64,000 nucleotides of DNA from an uncultured Planktomarina sp. (GCA_905182455.1 CAJJBJ010000003.1:248001-312000); one strand, 5' to 3'. Counted from the first letter of the stretch, positions 33,924-43,457 are shown. Program-made: numbers and translations. Notes: generated by a model from the letters alone, not told the origin.

Positions 33924-34121
33924 ATGACCGTTATTAGTGCAACAGGAACTGTGACCGTAGTCTCTGATTCCGGAGTAGAAGCTCAAGCCATTGTGGTGTC
34001 CTCCACCCCCCGAAAAATCCGCGTAAACATGCAGGGTGTCGCGATGGACTTCCTGAGTGACCCAAAAGGAAATTGGACCGCCCGGCTATCTGGATTATCT
34101 TTTTCATTGCTCAAACAGTGA
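33924..34121 (+). CDS. Hypothetical small protein (65 aa)
   Basis: The ATG at 33924 has GGAGG 6 nt upstream. The protein is rich in Val, Ser and Thr, has no membrane segment and reads like a small beta-rich protein (TGTVTVVSDSGVEAQAIVV). It has no recognised family. It is divergent from the truncated copA, which could link it to copper handling, but nothing in it shows metal ligands. The following 34122-34348 shows no gene. Confidence 0.55.
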   Translation: MTVISATGTVTVVSDSGVEAQAIVVSSTPRKIRVNMQGVAMDFLSDPKGNWTARLSGLSFSLLKQ

Positions 34122-34348
34122 GATAAATGAATTATCGTGCATCTACTACCATACAAATTTCACGACAGCATCATTGATGGCTATAGGGTGTTTGCATATG
34201 GATAAATGTCAAGCACGATGGCCGCTGAAACTTTACATGGATAAAACTGTTTTTTATCAGATGAACACCAAAGCGCGAAAAGCCAAATTTGAAAACCAAA
34301 CCGCGGCAGCCCGGTGCAACCACACCGAGCATCGCGCATTTTGAAAGT

Positions 34349-35155
34349 TTATTGTGCGGTCCAGCCACCATCGATTGGAATGCTTGTTCCCGTCACGTTG
34401 TGCGCAATTGGCGCGCAAAGCCAAACAGCCAACGCCCCAATTTCTGACGGATCAGCGGTGCGGGTGGAGGGTTGCTTTTCCGCAACCAATTCCGCCTTAC
34501 CCGCTTCGCGATCACCACCATATTTTTCAGCCCGTGCCATGATTTGTGGCTCAATGAGGGGCGTATCAGTCCAGCCGGGGCAGATGCAATTGACCGTGAC
34601 CCCTCCGCTTTCTTTGCTGCCAACATGGGCATATTCCAATGCAGCAACCTTGGACAGGCCCACCAATCCAAACTTTGCAGCCACATAAGGCGCTTTGTCT
34701 TTCGAGGCCACCAACCCATGCACAGAGGCTATATTAATGACCCGGCCGTAGCCCCGTTCTGCCATGTTCGGCAAAGCGTGGCGCATCGTATGTAGTGCGC
34801 CCGACAGGTTCACCGCTATAATGGCGTCCCAAGTGTCTCGGGTTAAATCTTTCAGGCTGACCGTTTTTTGAATGCCAGCATTGTTGACCAAAATATCCAA
34901 AGGCCCCCAAGCTTCAACAGAATTTACCAGCGCCTCAATCGCATCTGGATCGCGCATATCACCCTCAAAGAACTTCACATCAGTTGCGCCGGCCTCTTGC
35001 ATCACCTTGGTTGCCTCCGCTATTTGAGCCGCATCTGCCAACCCATGCAGGGCAACCCGCGCCCCTTGTTCGGCCAGAGATTTGGCAATGGCGAGGCCAA
35101 TTCCTTGAACAGAACCCGTGACCAATGCGACGCGCCCACTCAGATCATTCTTCAT
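34349..35155 (-). CDS. bdhA: 3-hydroxybutyrate dehydrogenase (SDR)
   Basis: A 268-residue SDR with the features of D-3-hydroxybutyrate dehydrogenase (EC 1.1.1.30). It has TGSVQGIG (cofactor), NNAGIQ, NIASVHGLVAS with the catalytic Ser, and YVAAK. The substrate-lid stretches CICPGWTDTPLIEPQI and EKQPS and the C-terminal DGGWTAQ are also present. It interconverts 3-hydroxybutyrate and acetoacetate with NAD, in polyhydroxybutyrate or ketone metabolism. Start 35155 has GGAG 8 nt upstream and overlaps the end of the acyl-CoA synthetase gene by 11 nt, so the two are translationally coupled. Acetoacetate from carnitine cleavage could feed this enzyme. Confidence 0.9.
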   Translation of the reverse strand: MKNDLSGRVALVTGSVQGIGLAIAKSLAEQGARVALHGLADAAQIAEATKVMQEAGATDVKFFEGDMRDPDAIEALVNSVEAWGPLDILVNNAGIQKTVSLKDLTRDTWDAIIAVNLSGALHTMRHALPNMAERGYGRVINIASVHGLVASKDKAPYVAAKFGLVGLSKVAALEYAHVGSKESGGVTVNCICPGWTDTPLIEPQIMARAEKYGGDREAGKAELVAEKQPSTRTADPSEIGALAVWLCAPIAHNVTGTSIPIDGGWTAQ

Positions 35156-36686
35156 CACTCTCTCCATTTTGCAGCATGTGGCGCAGGTCAGTTTTCAACA
35201 CCTTGCCATAATTATTTTTGGGCAGCTCTGCGACGAGCCGATACTCTTTTGGGCGTTTAAACCGGGCGATGTTGGCAATGCAATGGGCATCAAGTTGGGC
35301 TGAGGCAACCTCTTGACCGGGTGCGGCTACGACAAAGGCGACAACTGCTTCGCCCCATTCTGGATGCGGTTGTCCAACCACCGCCACCTCCGCCACAAAC
35401 TCCAGTTCCAGCAAGACCTCTTCCACTTCCCGCGGATAAATATTGGAGCCGCCAGAGATGATCATATCTTTCGATCGATCATGCAGGGTGACGAAACCAT
35501 CCTCATCCATCGCCCCCATATCTCCGGTCCACAACCAACCATCTTGAATGGTCTTTGCCGTGGCCTCAGGGTTTTGCCAATAGCCGCTCATCACGATGGT
35601 CCCAGACACCAAAACCTCACCGATTTCACCCAGAGGCAATGTTGCTCCCACCTCATCACCGATGCGAACCAGCACAGGGCTTTGCGCCACGCCTACCGAC
35701 CCAAGACGCGCGCGCCAATTCGGATGGGTGCGGTCGCTGACAAAGTCGCGTCGCAGGGCTGTAATCCCCATCGGGCATTCCCCCTGGCCATAAACCTGCA
35801 CAAATTTATCTCCCAAGATCTCAACCGCCGCGATAATATCGGCGACATACATAGGCCCGCCCGCATAGGTGATTGTTTTGATACCCTGCCCATTGCTGCC
35901 AATGGCACGCGCCCGCTCGACAAGACGTTTGACCATGGTTGGGGCAGCAAACATTGAAATATTGTCGATCTTAGGCGCCAGACCCAAGATTTCATCCGCA
36001 TCAAATCCATGACTGTCCGGCACCACGTGCCGCGCTCCCTTGATCACATGCATAAAGTTATAAATCCCCGCCCCATGCGACATGGGGGCCGCATAGAGGA
36101 TTGCGTCTTCAGCAGTGACGTCGTCCACATCGCTAAAATAGGTCAGGGCCATAGAACTGATATTGCCCGCGCTGATCATCACCCCTTTTGGTCGACCTGT
36201 GGTCCCTGAGGTGTAAAACAACCACAGCAGCTCATCGTCATGGATCACCATAGGCCATATCATTTCTGCGTGTTGGCGCAGTAAGGCAAACTCCGGGTGA
36301 TCCGCATAGATCAGAGTTCTGAGACACTCTGGAGCAAGTGCTTGCAAGGCCTCCCCCACATCTGACGAGACAAAGGCAATCTCTGCACCAGCATTCTCAA
36401 TGATCCAAGCGGCCTCTTTCGCATGCAGCTTCGCGTTGATTGGCACCACAACCGCCCCCGCAAACCAAATGCCATACATAGCTTCCAGATATTCCGTGCG
36501 GTTGCTCATGAAGAGGGCCACCCGGCTGCCTTTGCCAATTTTGTGCTCGGCGCTCAGCGCCCCAGCGATGGCCGCAACACGAGTTGCAAATGTGGCATAA
36601 TCCGCCTCAATTGCCTCGCCTTTCAGCAAAGCAGGCGCTGCGGGAGATAAACGTGCGGTTCTGACCAGCCACTCCGCCGGGTTCAT
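35145..36686 (-). CDS. AMP-dependent acyl-CoA synthetase/ligase
   Basis: A 513-residue adenylate-forming enzyme. The P-loop-like A3 motif is FYTSGTTGRPKGVM, followed by A5 VYGQGE, A7 WLWTGD, A8 DRSKDMIISGGSNIYPREVE, and the C-terminal catalytic lysine in PKNNYGKVLKTDLR. It should activate a carboxylic acid to its CoA thioester; the acid is unknown. The next gene, 3-hydroxybutyrate dehydrogenase, suggests short-chain or acetoacetate-type substrates. The start overlaps, as ATGA, the stop of a 17-codon upstream ORF with a very strong ribosome site. Confidence 0.9.
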   Translation of the reverse strand: MNPAEWLVRTARLSPAAPALLKGEAIEADYATFATRVAAIAGALSAEHKIGKGSRVALFMSNRTEYLEAMYGIWFAGAVVVPINAKLHAKEAAWIIENAGAEIAFVSSDVGEALQALAPECLRTLIYADHPEFALLRQHAEMIWPMVIHDDELLWLFYTSGTTGRPKGVMISAGNISSMALTYFSDVDDVTAEDAILYAAPMSHGAGIYNFMHVIKGARHVVPDSHGFDADEILGLAPKIDNISMFAAPTMVKRLVERARAIGSNGQGIKTITYAGGPMYVADIIAAVEILGDKFVQVYGQGECPMGITALRRDFVSDRTHPNWRARLGSVGVAQSPVLVRIGDEVGATLPLGEIGEVLVSGTIVMSGYWQNPEATAKTIQDGWLWTGDMGAMDEDGFVTLHDRSKDMIISGGSNIYPREVEEVLLELEFVAEVAVVGQPHPEWGEAVVAFVVAAPGQEVASAQLDAHCIANIARFKRPKEYRLVAELPKNNYGKVLKTDLRHMLQNGESDEE

Positions 36687-36736
36687 AGCCTGAACATCCC
36701 TATAAATTTGCAGTCCACCGTGTCGTTATCCAACAT
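36683..36736 (-). CDS. 17-codon upstream ORF (putative leader peptide) of the acyl-CoA synthetase gene
   Basis: GGGAGGAGG ends 4 nt before an ATG at 36736, the strongest ribosome site in the region. The ORF reads MLDNDTVDCKFIGMFRL and its TGA overlaps the ATG of the acyl-CoA synthetase (ATGA). The synthetase has no Shine-Dalgarno of its own, so its translation probably depends on ribosomes finishing this short frame. A hairpin CGACAC/GTGTCG (36754-36771) stands just upstream of the ribosome site. Confidence 0.55.
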   Translation of the reverse strand: MLDNDTVDCKFIGMFRL

Positions 36737-36848
36737 GATACCTCCTCCCATTGCGACACTCCTGCGTGTCGGAGCCACCTTAGAATTCAGCGATCAAACC
36801 TGCAATGATGCTTTCAAGCTTGGGGGAAAGGAGACGCTAAGGCAGGCC

Positions 36849-38220
36849 TCAGTATGAATAATCCTCATAGATCCGCGTCAGGTCACCTTCCCAATCGCCA
36901 TGATAGCGCGCCAGAAGCTCATCGGCGGGGGTTTGACCGGTCTCTAGGCTGTCTTGCAGAGCATTCAGGAAATGTGTCTCATCAGGCACCATGCCACCGG
37001 CGCCAGTCCGCGCCCGCGCGGCCAAACCTGCGTTGGAAATATTCACAGCTTGCCGGGCCAATTCCATCATCTTGATGCCAGAAACTTCCGCCTGCAACCC
37101 GTCCACGGAAGCCGCAACGCGACAGGGCATCCCGGGTTTCCGCATCCATAGATTTGACCAAATCCCAAGCCGCATCCAGCGACGATTGGTCATACAACAG
37201 TCCCACCCAAAAGGCAGGCAACGCGCAGAGACGGCGCCATGGCCCGCCATCAGCACCGCGCATCTCAATAAATTGCTTAATCCGCGCTTCGGGAAATATC
37301 GTGGTCAGATGATCGGCCCAATCGCTGAGCGTTGGCATTTCACCGGGCAAAGCTGGAAGCTGACCTTTCAGGAAATCGCGGAAAGATTGTCCCAGAGCAT
37401 TGATATATTTTCCGTCGCGATAGACGAAATACATCGGCACATCTAAGGCGTAGTCGACATAACGCTGAAAGCCCATGCCATCTTCAAACACAAAAGGCAG
37501 CATGCCGGTGCGATCCGCATCCAAATCCCGCCACACCCGAGCACGCCAAGATTTGTGACCATTCACCTTGCCTTCAAAGAAGGGTGAATTGGCAAACAAG
37601 GCGGTAGCAACAGGCTGTAACGCCAAAGCCACGCGGAATTTTTGCACCATATCTGCCTCAGATGCGAAATCGAGGTTCACCTGAACGGTGCAGGTCCGGC
37701 GCATCATTGTGCGGCCCATAGTCCCCACTTCACCCATATAGGCATCCATCAGCTGGTAGCGGCCCTTGGGCATCAGCCCCACATCTTCATGCTGCCAAAT
37801 TGGTGCGGCACCCAATCCGATAAAGCCAACACCGATTTTATCAGCAATTTCTTTAACCTCGCGTAGGTGCACATTCACCTCATCGCAGGTCTCATGGATC
37901 GTCTCCAGAGGCGCGCCCGACAGCTCAAGCGCCCCGCCCGGCTCAAGGCTTACATTACCCCCATCTTTGGTCAGCCCAATCAAATGGCCGCCCTCTTCTA
38001 CCGGCGCCCAATTAAACTGATCGCGCAGGCCCTGCAGGATGGATTGAATGGAGCGCTCGCCTTCGTAGGGCAATGCTTTAAGTGTATCTTTACAATATCC
38101 AAATTTCTCATGCTCGGTGCCAATGCGCCAATCCGCTTTAGGTTTATTGCCCTGCTCAAGAAGATTTGCCAGCTGGTTAAAGCTTTCGATTGGGCCACCG
38201 CCAGATTGTGGTATTGACAT
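36849..38220 (-). pseudogene. gshA: Glutamate-cysteine ligase (plant/alphaproteobacterial type), single-base frameshift
   Basis: Two overlapping frames together spell a complete plant-type GshA of about 456 residues. The first frame (from 38220, GGAG upstream) runs to SMDAETRDALS. The second continues with RVAASVDGLQAEVSGIK, then PDETHFLNAL and IYEDYSY, ending at 36849. Removing one base at about 37122 (an extra A on the plus strand) restores AETRDALRVAASV. The enzyme makes gamma-glutamylcysteine, the first step of glutathione synthesis, with conserved GTEHEKFG and SLEPGGALELSGAP. Because the rest is perfectly kept, this may be a sequencing error or a very recent mutation. Confidence 0.88.
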
Positions 38221-38290
38221 GTGGAACTCCGATATATCTGCGCCTGTTGATTTACAGGTGGCCTCCAGACTCAGCCAAGTCAAGGTGTGG

Positions 38291-38830
38291 TCAGTGAAGT
38301 TTCGCGCGATTGCGTTGCCAAATCAAAAATAGATCAGGTCCCTTGCCTTGAGTGGCGGCCTCAGCTTGGGTGTAATTCACCCCCGGCAAGGCCACCAAAG
38401 CATCAAATAACTTATCAGTGCCTTCCGCATCACCCGGGACCGACAACATACCTTCAGGGCCAAAAAATACCCAGGTGATCCGCCCCCTGGCATTACGATG
38501 CAGTTCAATTCGTTCAAGCGTGTCCATCGAGATTGACGTGCCAGACCCAGCGGCAAGATAGCTCACCCGTCGTTCGTCCACCTCAACCACCCCCGCGCCA
38601 CCATGGCCCGCTGGAAATTTGAAACGGCGATAGGCATCATGGCCAATCAAGCTTCCAATCACCACAAAGAGCCCGCCCGCGATGCGCGTGGTGCCGTAAC
38701 TGGTAAAGATAATGAACAGGCCCGCAGTCAGAATAAGGCCACCTAGAATAAATCCACGGTATTGACGCAGCGTGTTCAGCGCCTCCGGCCGAATGAAACT
38801 CACTGCCAATCCCCCAAACTTGTTTGCCAT
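38291..38830 (-). CDS. Conserved hypothetical membrane protein (two-helix, PH-like domain)
   Basis: A 179-residue protein. Two transmembrane helices (about 26-44 and 49-66) are followed by a soluble beta-rich domain with ERRVSYLAAGSGTSISMDTLERIEL, similar in layout to small PH-like membrane proteins. It has no assigned function. It overlaps the end of rsmE by 31 nt, and the gshA start lies 70 nt downstream, so the three probably form one leftward operon. Confidence 0.7.
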   Translation of the reverse strand: MANKFGGLAVSFIRPEALNTLRQYRGFILGGLILTAGLFIIFTSYGTTRIAGGLFVVIGSLIGHDAYRRFKFPAGHGGAGVVEVDERRVSYLAAGSGTSISMDTLERIELHRNARGRITWVFFGPEGMLSVPGDAEGTDKLFDALVALPGVNYTQAEAATQGKGPDLFLIWQRNRAKLH

Positions 38831-39516
38831 AGCGCCAGTGCCGCCACCGCCGCGGTGTCTGCTCTAAGAATGCGCGGTCCTAAGGAGACCCCTTGCGCCT
38901 GAGGCATGGCCTCCAACCGTTCGCGCTCGGCCGGGCTAAATCCACCTTCGGGGCCAATCAAAATAGCCCAAGGTCCGGGCTGCTGCGACAAGGCAACAGC
39001 TTCGCCCACGCGGTTTTCATCGCAAAACATAATATGGCGGTCGTCCCAGCCGTCCAACAGCTTCGACAGTTTTTGCAGCTCCATCACCGGCGGTACATAT
39101 GTGCCCCCGCATTGCTCAGCCGCTTCCAGCGCATGGTTTTGCAGGCGATCTTGGCGAATACGTTCAGAGTTTGTGAAATCTGTCTGCACCGGCAAAATTT
39201 GGGCCGCACCCATCTCGGTGGCTTTTTCCACAATAAAATCTGTGCGCGCTTTTTTGATCGGGGCAAACATCATCCAAAGGTCTGGCGGCAACATCATAGG
39301 TTTGGACTTGCTCTCACACAACAAAATTGCATTGCGCTTGCCGGCCTGAACCACCCGCGCCAGCCATTCACCATCGCGACCATTGAAAAGTTCAAGCACT
39401 TCGCCCACGCCCCTTCGCATCACCCCGAACAGATAATGTGATTGTTCGCGGTTCAAAGGAACCGATTGCCCCACCCCCAGCGGGTGATCTACATATAAGC
39501 GAATAACTGAAGCCAT
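38800..39516 (-). CDS. rsmE: 16S rRNA (uracil-1498-N3)-methyltransferase
   Basis: A 238-residue SPOUT-class methyltransferase. The N-terminal PUA-like part has LNREQSHYLFGVMRRGVGE. The C-terminal knot carries AILIGPEGGFSPAERE and GPRILRADTAAVAAL, the S-adenosylmethionine-binding trefoil of RsmE. It methylates U1498 of 16S rRNA in the assembled 30S subunit. Start 39516 gives the usual N-terminus and leaves 12 nt to the divergent ubiA; an in-frame ATG at 39537 would overlap ubiA. Confidence 0.92.
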   Translation of the reverse strand: MASVIRLYVDHPLGVGQSVPLNREQSHYLFGVMRRGVGEVLELFNGRDGEWLARVVQAGKRNAILLCESKSKPMMLPPDLWMMFAPIKKARTDFIVEKATEMGAAQILPVQTDFTNSERIRQDRLQNHALEAAEQCGGTYVPPVMELQKLSKLLDGWDDRHIMFCDENRVGEAVALSQQPGPWAILIGPEGGFSPAERERLEAMPQAQGVSLGPRILRADTAAVAALALWQTSLGDWQ

Positions 39517-39528
39517 GGAGCATAAGAT

Positions 39529-40485
39529 ATGACGCAATCGGGCAAATCACCAGAGGGTCAAGTTGCAGATGCGGTAAAAGATAATTGGGTGGATCGTTTG
39601 GCCCCTGCCGCGAGCCGCCCTTATCTGCGCCTGTCGCGAGCAGATCGCCCGATTGGCACTTGGCTTTTGTATATCCCTTGCATCTGGGGCGTGCTTTTAG
39701 CCGCCTTACATGACGGCAATTTACAGCTTTGGGATTTTTGGCTGATTACGGCCTCTGGCGCTGGGGCTTGGTTGATGCGCGGCGCTGGCTGCACGTGGAA
39801 TGACATCACCGATCGGCACTTCGACGCCCAAGTGGCCCGCACCCGCTCTCGGCCAATCCCATCAGGCCAAGTCACAGTGCGCGGTGCCGTTTTGTGGATG
39901 GCGGCCCAAGCCCTGATTGCCTTTGGCATATTACTTACATTCGGCCCTATAACAGTGATGATTGGTATAGCCAGCCTTGGGTTTGTCGCGATTTACCCCT
40001 TTGCAAAGCGCTTCACGTGGTGGCCGCAAGTATTTTTGGGCCTGGCATTTAACTGGGGCGCTCTGCTCGGCTGGGTCGCGCATACCGGTAAGCTCGAATG
40101 GCCTGCGGTGGCCCTCTACCTGAGCGGTATCGCTTGGACGCTATTTTATGACACCATCTATGCTCATCAAGACACCGAAGATGACGCCTTGATCGGTGTG
40201 AAATCCACAGCCCGCCTATTTGGCGACCACAGCCCACGCTGGCTGTGGCTGTTTTTGGGTCTTGCCGTGGGCTTAATGGGCTTGGCCGTCTGGGCCGCAA
40301 ATACGAGCCATCAGCTGGCACTCTGGGCCGCATTGATGGGACCTTTGAGCTTTGGGCTGCATATGATTTGGCAGTTGCGCCGCCTCAACATCAACCACAG
40401 CGGCACTTTGCTAATCTTATTTCGCTCAAATCGCGAAACAGGCCTGCTGCCTGTGCTGTTTTTCGCCATAGCAGTAATGCTGTGA
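39529..40485 (+). CDS. ubiA: 4-hydroxybenzoate polyprenyltransferase
   Basis: A 318-residue UbiA-family membrane prenyltransferase with about eight helices. Both aspartate-rich motifs are intact: WNDITDRHFDAQVARTRSRPI and YDTIYAHQDTEDD. These bind the Mg-diphosphate of the isoprenoid donor. It attaches the polyprenyl chain to 4-hydroxybenzoate in ubiquinone synthesis. It is divergent from rsmE, as in many Rhodobacterales, with an unusually short spacer, so promoters must lie inside the opposite gene. Confidence 0.93.
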   Translation: MTQSGKSPEGQVADAVKDNWVDRLAPAASRPYLRLSRADRPIGTWLLYIPCIWGVLLAALHDGNLQLWDFWLITASGAGAWLMRGAGCTWNDITDRHFDAQVARTRSRPIPSGQVTVRGAVLWMAAQALIAFGILLTFGPITVMIGIASLGFVAIYPFAKRFTWWPQVFLGLAFNWGALLGWVAHTGKLEWPAVALYLSGIAWTLFYDTIYAHQDTEDDALIGVKSTARLFGDHSPRWLWLFLGLAVGLMGLAVWAANTSHQLALWAALMGPLSFGLHMIWQLRRLNINHSGTLLILFRSNRETGLLPVLFFAIAVML

Positions 40486-40538
40486 TTGATCCCGCGCCAG
40501 TCCCGCTTTAGAACAACCGGGGGACTTAAGGAAAATAA

Positions 40539-42422
40539 ATGAAAATAATCTCGGTCACTTTGTCCGCAGCCGCCTTTGCACTTGCAGGGCTGGGAGCGTA
40601 TTTTGCAGCGGGCATGACCGTGACTTGGATCGAGAACAGTTCTGCCACAGCCGTTGAACAACAGCTTGCGATGGAAGGTTATCCTTGGGCCAGCGTACAA
40701 ACCGATGGTTTACAAGTGGTTTTGGAGGGCGAAGCGCCCTCAGAGGCCACACGTTTCAAAGCCCTTGCCGCAACTGGCGCGGTGGTTGAGGCCGTACGCG
40801 TGATTGATAACTTCACCATTCAAGATCGGCGCGCGCCGGTTGCACCGAAGTTTTCCGTCAAAATTCTTCGCAACGACACCAGTATTTCTTTGATAGGACT
40901 GGTTCCTGCATCTGCGGACAATGCCAATTTCCGCAACCGTGTATCTCGGATAGCAAAGGATCTTCCGGTGGCTGATTTCTTGGAAATGGCCGAATATCCC
41001 GAACCAGAGACGTGGTCATCCGCCATTTCCTATGCGCTTTTGGCTTTGGAACGGCTAGAGAGATCTAAGATATCAGTCGGCGAAGATCAGGTTAATATCG
41101 AGGCCATTAGCGATTCCGCGGAACAGAAATCCAAACTCCTAGATGAGCTGAAGCGCCGCACCCCGGCAGACATCACATCAAAAATCGCAATCAGCGCGCC
41201 ACGCCCGGTGATTACCCCATTCACACTGCGGTTTCGCATCTCTGAGACCGGCGCATTGTTTGACGCGTGCTCTGCCGACTCAAAGCAGGCGGCCACCCTC
41301 ATTTTGAATGCTGCAAAAGCCGCGGGGCTTCAAGATGGTGCTTCTTGTCGGCAAGGGCTAGGTGTTCCGTCGCCCATGTGGGGGCAAGCCGCAGCACTCT
41401 CCATCGCAGCCTTAGCAAACCTTGGCCGAGGCTCTGTGACATTGAGTGATGCGGATGTGAGCCTTACCGCCGCCGAAGGCACGGATTCGGCACTGTTTGA
41501 CAAGGTGACCAGCCGCCTGGACGCAGATCTTCCTGAAGTCTTTGTACTGGACAAGAAGCTTTTGCAGGCCGTGACCGAAGTCGAGGGCCAAGAAGCCGCG
41601 CCCGAGATGGTCGCCACATTATCGCCCGAAGGTCAGGTCCAAGTCCGCGGCCCCGTACAGGATGCGCGGTCCCAACGGACCTTGGAAACCTTCGCCTATG
41701 CTGTATTTGGCACCGAGGGGGTGTTTGTGTCGACCAAACTGCGGGATGATTTGCCCAACGGCTGGTTGGTACGCAGTATGGCGAGTTTGGCCTCACTGGG
41801 TGAGCTCAATTCAGGCCTGGTCGAAGTCACACCCACCTCAATTACAATCTCCGGCCTCACTGGCAGCACTGCGTCGAAAACAGATATCTCCCAAATCCTA
41901 CTGGACCGAGTTGGCAATGGTGCAGAATTTCAATTGGATGTCACCTATCTTGAGGAACTCGATCCTTTGGCGCGGATGATCTCAGGCCCCGAATGCGTTG
42001 CTGAAATCAGCACTTTATTGACCGACAATAAAATCACCTTTGAACCCGGTTCAACCACCCTAGACAGCAATAGCAGCAACATGATTGATGCCATTGCCGA
42101 GGTTTTTGATCGTTGCCTTGAAGCGCCCATTGAGATTGGTGGCCACACCGACAGCCAAGGCCGCGAAGAGATGAACCTCAATCTCAGCCAAAGCCGGGCA
42201 GATGCGGTTTTGAATGCGCTCCGGGCCGCCCGCGTCAAACTTAAAGCCCTGACATCAAAAGGATATGGCGAAGCGCAGCCGATTGCTGACAATAAAACCG
42301 AAGATGGACGTGAAGCAAATCGCCGCATTGAATTCCAACTGGTGCTCCCCAAACCCACGCAAGAACAAGACACCGCAGCCACAGACATGCCTTCCACCGC
42401 TGAGGAGACCAGCAATGAATAG
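40539..42422 (+). CDS. OmpA-family protein with N-terminal BON-like domain
   Basis: A 627-residue envelope protein. An N-terminal hydrophobic segment (about 5-27) serves as signal or anchor. A BON-like region follows at about 40-92 (VQTDGLQVVLEGEAPSEATR), and BON-like repeats seem to recur in the long middle part. The C-terminal 120 residues are an OmpA/peptidoglycan-binding domain, with FEPGSTTLDS, IEIGGHTDSQG, NLSQSRADAV and NRRIEFQL. The acidic tail contains TQEQDTAATDMPSTAEET. It should tether peptidoglycan to the membrane. TAAGGAAA precedes the ATG. Confidence 0.88.
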   Translation: MKIISVTLSAAAFALAGLGAYFAAGMTVTWIENSSATAVEQQLAMEGYPWASVQTDGLQVVLEGEAPSEATRFKALAATGAVVEAVRVIDNFTIQDRRAPVAPKFSVKILRNDTSISLIGLVPASADNANFRNRVSRIAKDLPVADFLEMAEYPEPETWSSAISYALLALERLERSKISVGEDQVNIEAISDSAEQKSKLLDELKRRTPADITSKIAISAPRPVITPFTLRFRISETGALFDACSADSKQAATLILNAAKAAGLQDGASCRQGLGVPSPMWGQAAALSIAALANLGRGSVTLSDADVSLTAAEGTDSALFDKVTSRLDADLPEVFVLDKKLLQAVTEVEGQEAAPEMVATLSPEGQVQVRGPVQDARSQRTLETFAYAVFGTEGVFVSTKLRDDLPNGWLVRSMASLASLGELNSGLVEVTPTSITISGLTGSTASKTDISQILLDRVGNGAEFQLDVTYLEELDPLARMISGPECVAEISTLLTDNKITFEPGSTTLDSNSSNMIDAIAEVFDRCLEAPIEIGGHTDSQGREEMNLNLSQSRADAVLNALRAARVKLKALTSKGYGEAQPIADNKTEDGREANRRIEFQLVLPKPTQEQDTAATDMPSTAEETSNE

Positions 42423-42744
42423 AACTGAGTTTATATTTATTACCGCGATCATTCTCTTCGTTGCTTTTTGCCTCGGATGGTTTGCCAATTGGCTGGTACA
42501 TCGCTTCACCCGAGTCAGCCAGTCTGATGTTGCGGAACTGGACAAATTAGCTCAGTCTTTGCACGAGGCAGAAGATATGCGTGATCAAGCCATTGCCTAT
42601 GTGGAAAAGCGTGAGGCTGAGATGAACAATCAGCTCTCACAAACCGAAGCAGAATTGCGCGCAGCTATGGAGGGTTTGCGGGTCGCTCGCACCGAAGCCG
42701 AAGAACTGCGCAGCTATATTGAACTGCAAAATTCCGCGGGCTGA
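42415..42744 (+). CDS. Small membrane-anchored coiled-coil protein
   Basis: A 109-residue protein starting inside the last codons of the OmpA-family gene (8-nt overlap) with GAGGAG 7 nt upstream. An N-terminal transmembrane helix (about 6-29) is followed by an acidic heptad-rich helix (about 38-105, with KREAEMNNQLSQTEAELRAA), a probable coiled coil. It has no named family. The overlap suggests a partner of the OmpA-like protein in the envelope. Confidence 0.75.
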   Translation: MNRTEFIFITAIILFVAFCLGWFANWLVHRFTRVSQSDVAELDKLAQSLHEAEDMRDQAIAYVEKREAEMNNQLSQTEAELRAAMEGLRVARTEAEELRSYIELQNSAG

Positions 42745-42745
42745 T

Positions 42746-43204
42746 CTAGGATTTAGGAGCGTCAGACCACGCCGCCAAAGCATCCTCATCTTGGACCTTT
42801 GAGGCGACCCATTCTGTATGGTCTTTAGACACTTCTTTTTTCCAAAACGGCGCGCGGGATTTCAGATAATCCATAAGGTAATCCGCGCCGGCAAAAGCGT
42901 CTTTGCGATGCCGCGCTGCGGTGGCAACCATCATAATCGCCTCACCGGGCGTCAAAACTCCGTAGCGATGGATCACCAAAGCATCTTCCAGCCCAAATTT
43001 TTCCATCGCTTGGAGTGCAAATTTTTGGAGAGCAGCTTCGGTCATCGCCGGATAATGTTCTATGAACATATGATCCAAGCAGCCACTGTCATCTCGCACG
43101 ACACCAGTGAAGGTTACCACAGCACCAGCATTTTGCACGTCCGCCTGAAATGCCACCACCTCAGCAGAAAAGTCAAAGGGTGCCTCTTGGACTCGGGCGG
43201 CCAT
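42746..43204 (-). CDS. moaE: Molybdopterin synthase catalytic subunit
   Basis: A 152-residue MoaE. It has VTFTGVVRDD near residues 30-39, FIEHYPAMTE, VIHRYGVLTPGE, the HRKDAFAG loop, and the catalytic lysines in RAPFWKKE. With MoaD it converts precursor Z to molybdopterin. It follows moaD after 1 nt, so expression is coupled. Confidence 0.93.
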   Translation of the reverse strand: MAARVQEAPFDFSAEVVAFQADVQNAGAVVTFTGVVRDDSGCLDHMFIEHYPAMTEAALQKFALQAMEKFGLEDALVIHRYGVLTPGEAIMMVATAARHRKDAFAGADYLMDYLKSRAPFWKKEVSKDHTEWVASKVQDEDALAAWSDAPKS

Positions 43205-43205
43205 A

Positions 43206-43457
43206 TCAACCCCCTGTCATAGGTGGGAAAAAGGCAACTTCGCGGCAGTCTTTGAGCAGGGTTGTGAAATCGCCAAGCTCTTGATCAATGGCCACGCATA
43301 TCGCCGACAAATCTGAGAATGCAGCCGCATAGCCCGCGTCGCGTAGGATCAGCTCGTCCACAAGATCCCCGGCTGTCTTCGCGTTGGTGTCTACAGCCTC
43401 TTGGCTTTTCCCCACCCGTTCACGCACCCAAGCGAAATAAAGAATATCAAGTTTCAT
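43206..43457 (-). CDS. moaD: Molybdopterin synthase sulfur-carrier subunit
   Basis: An 83-residue ubiquitin-fold protein starting MKLDILYFAWVRERVG and ending with the obligatory Gly-Gly (FPPMTGG) that is thiocarboxylated for sulfur transfer. An ATG two codons earlier (43463) overlaps the pgsA stop as TGATG, so either start is coupled to pgsA. It pairs with moaE directly downstream. Confidence 0.9.
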   Translation of the reverse strand: MKLDILYFAWVRERVGKSQEAVDTNAKTAGDLVDELILRDAGYAAAFSDLSAICVAIDQELGDFTTLLKDCREVAFFPPMTGG

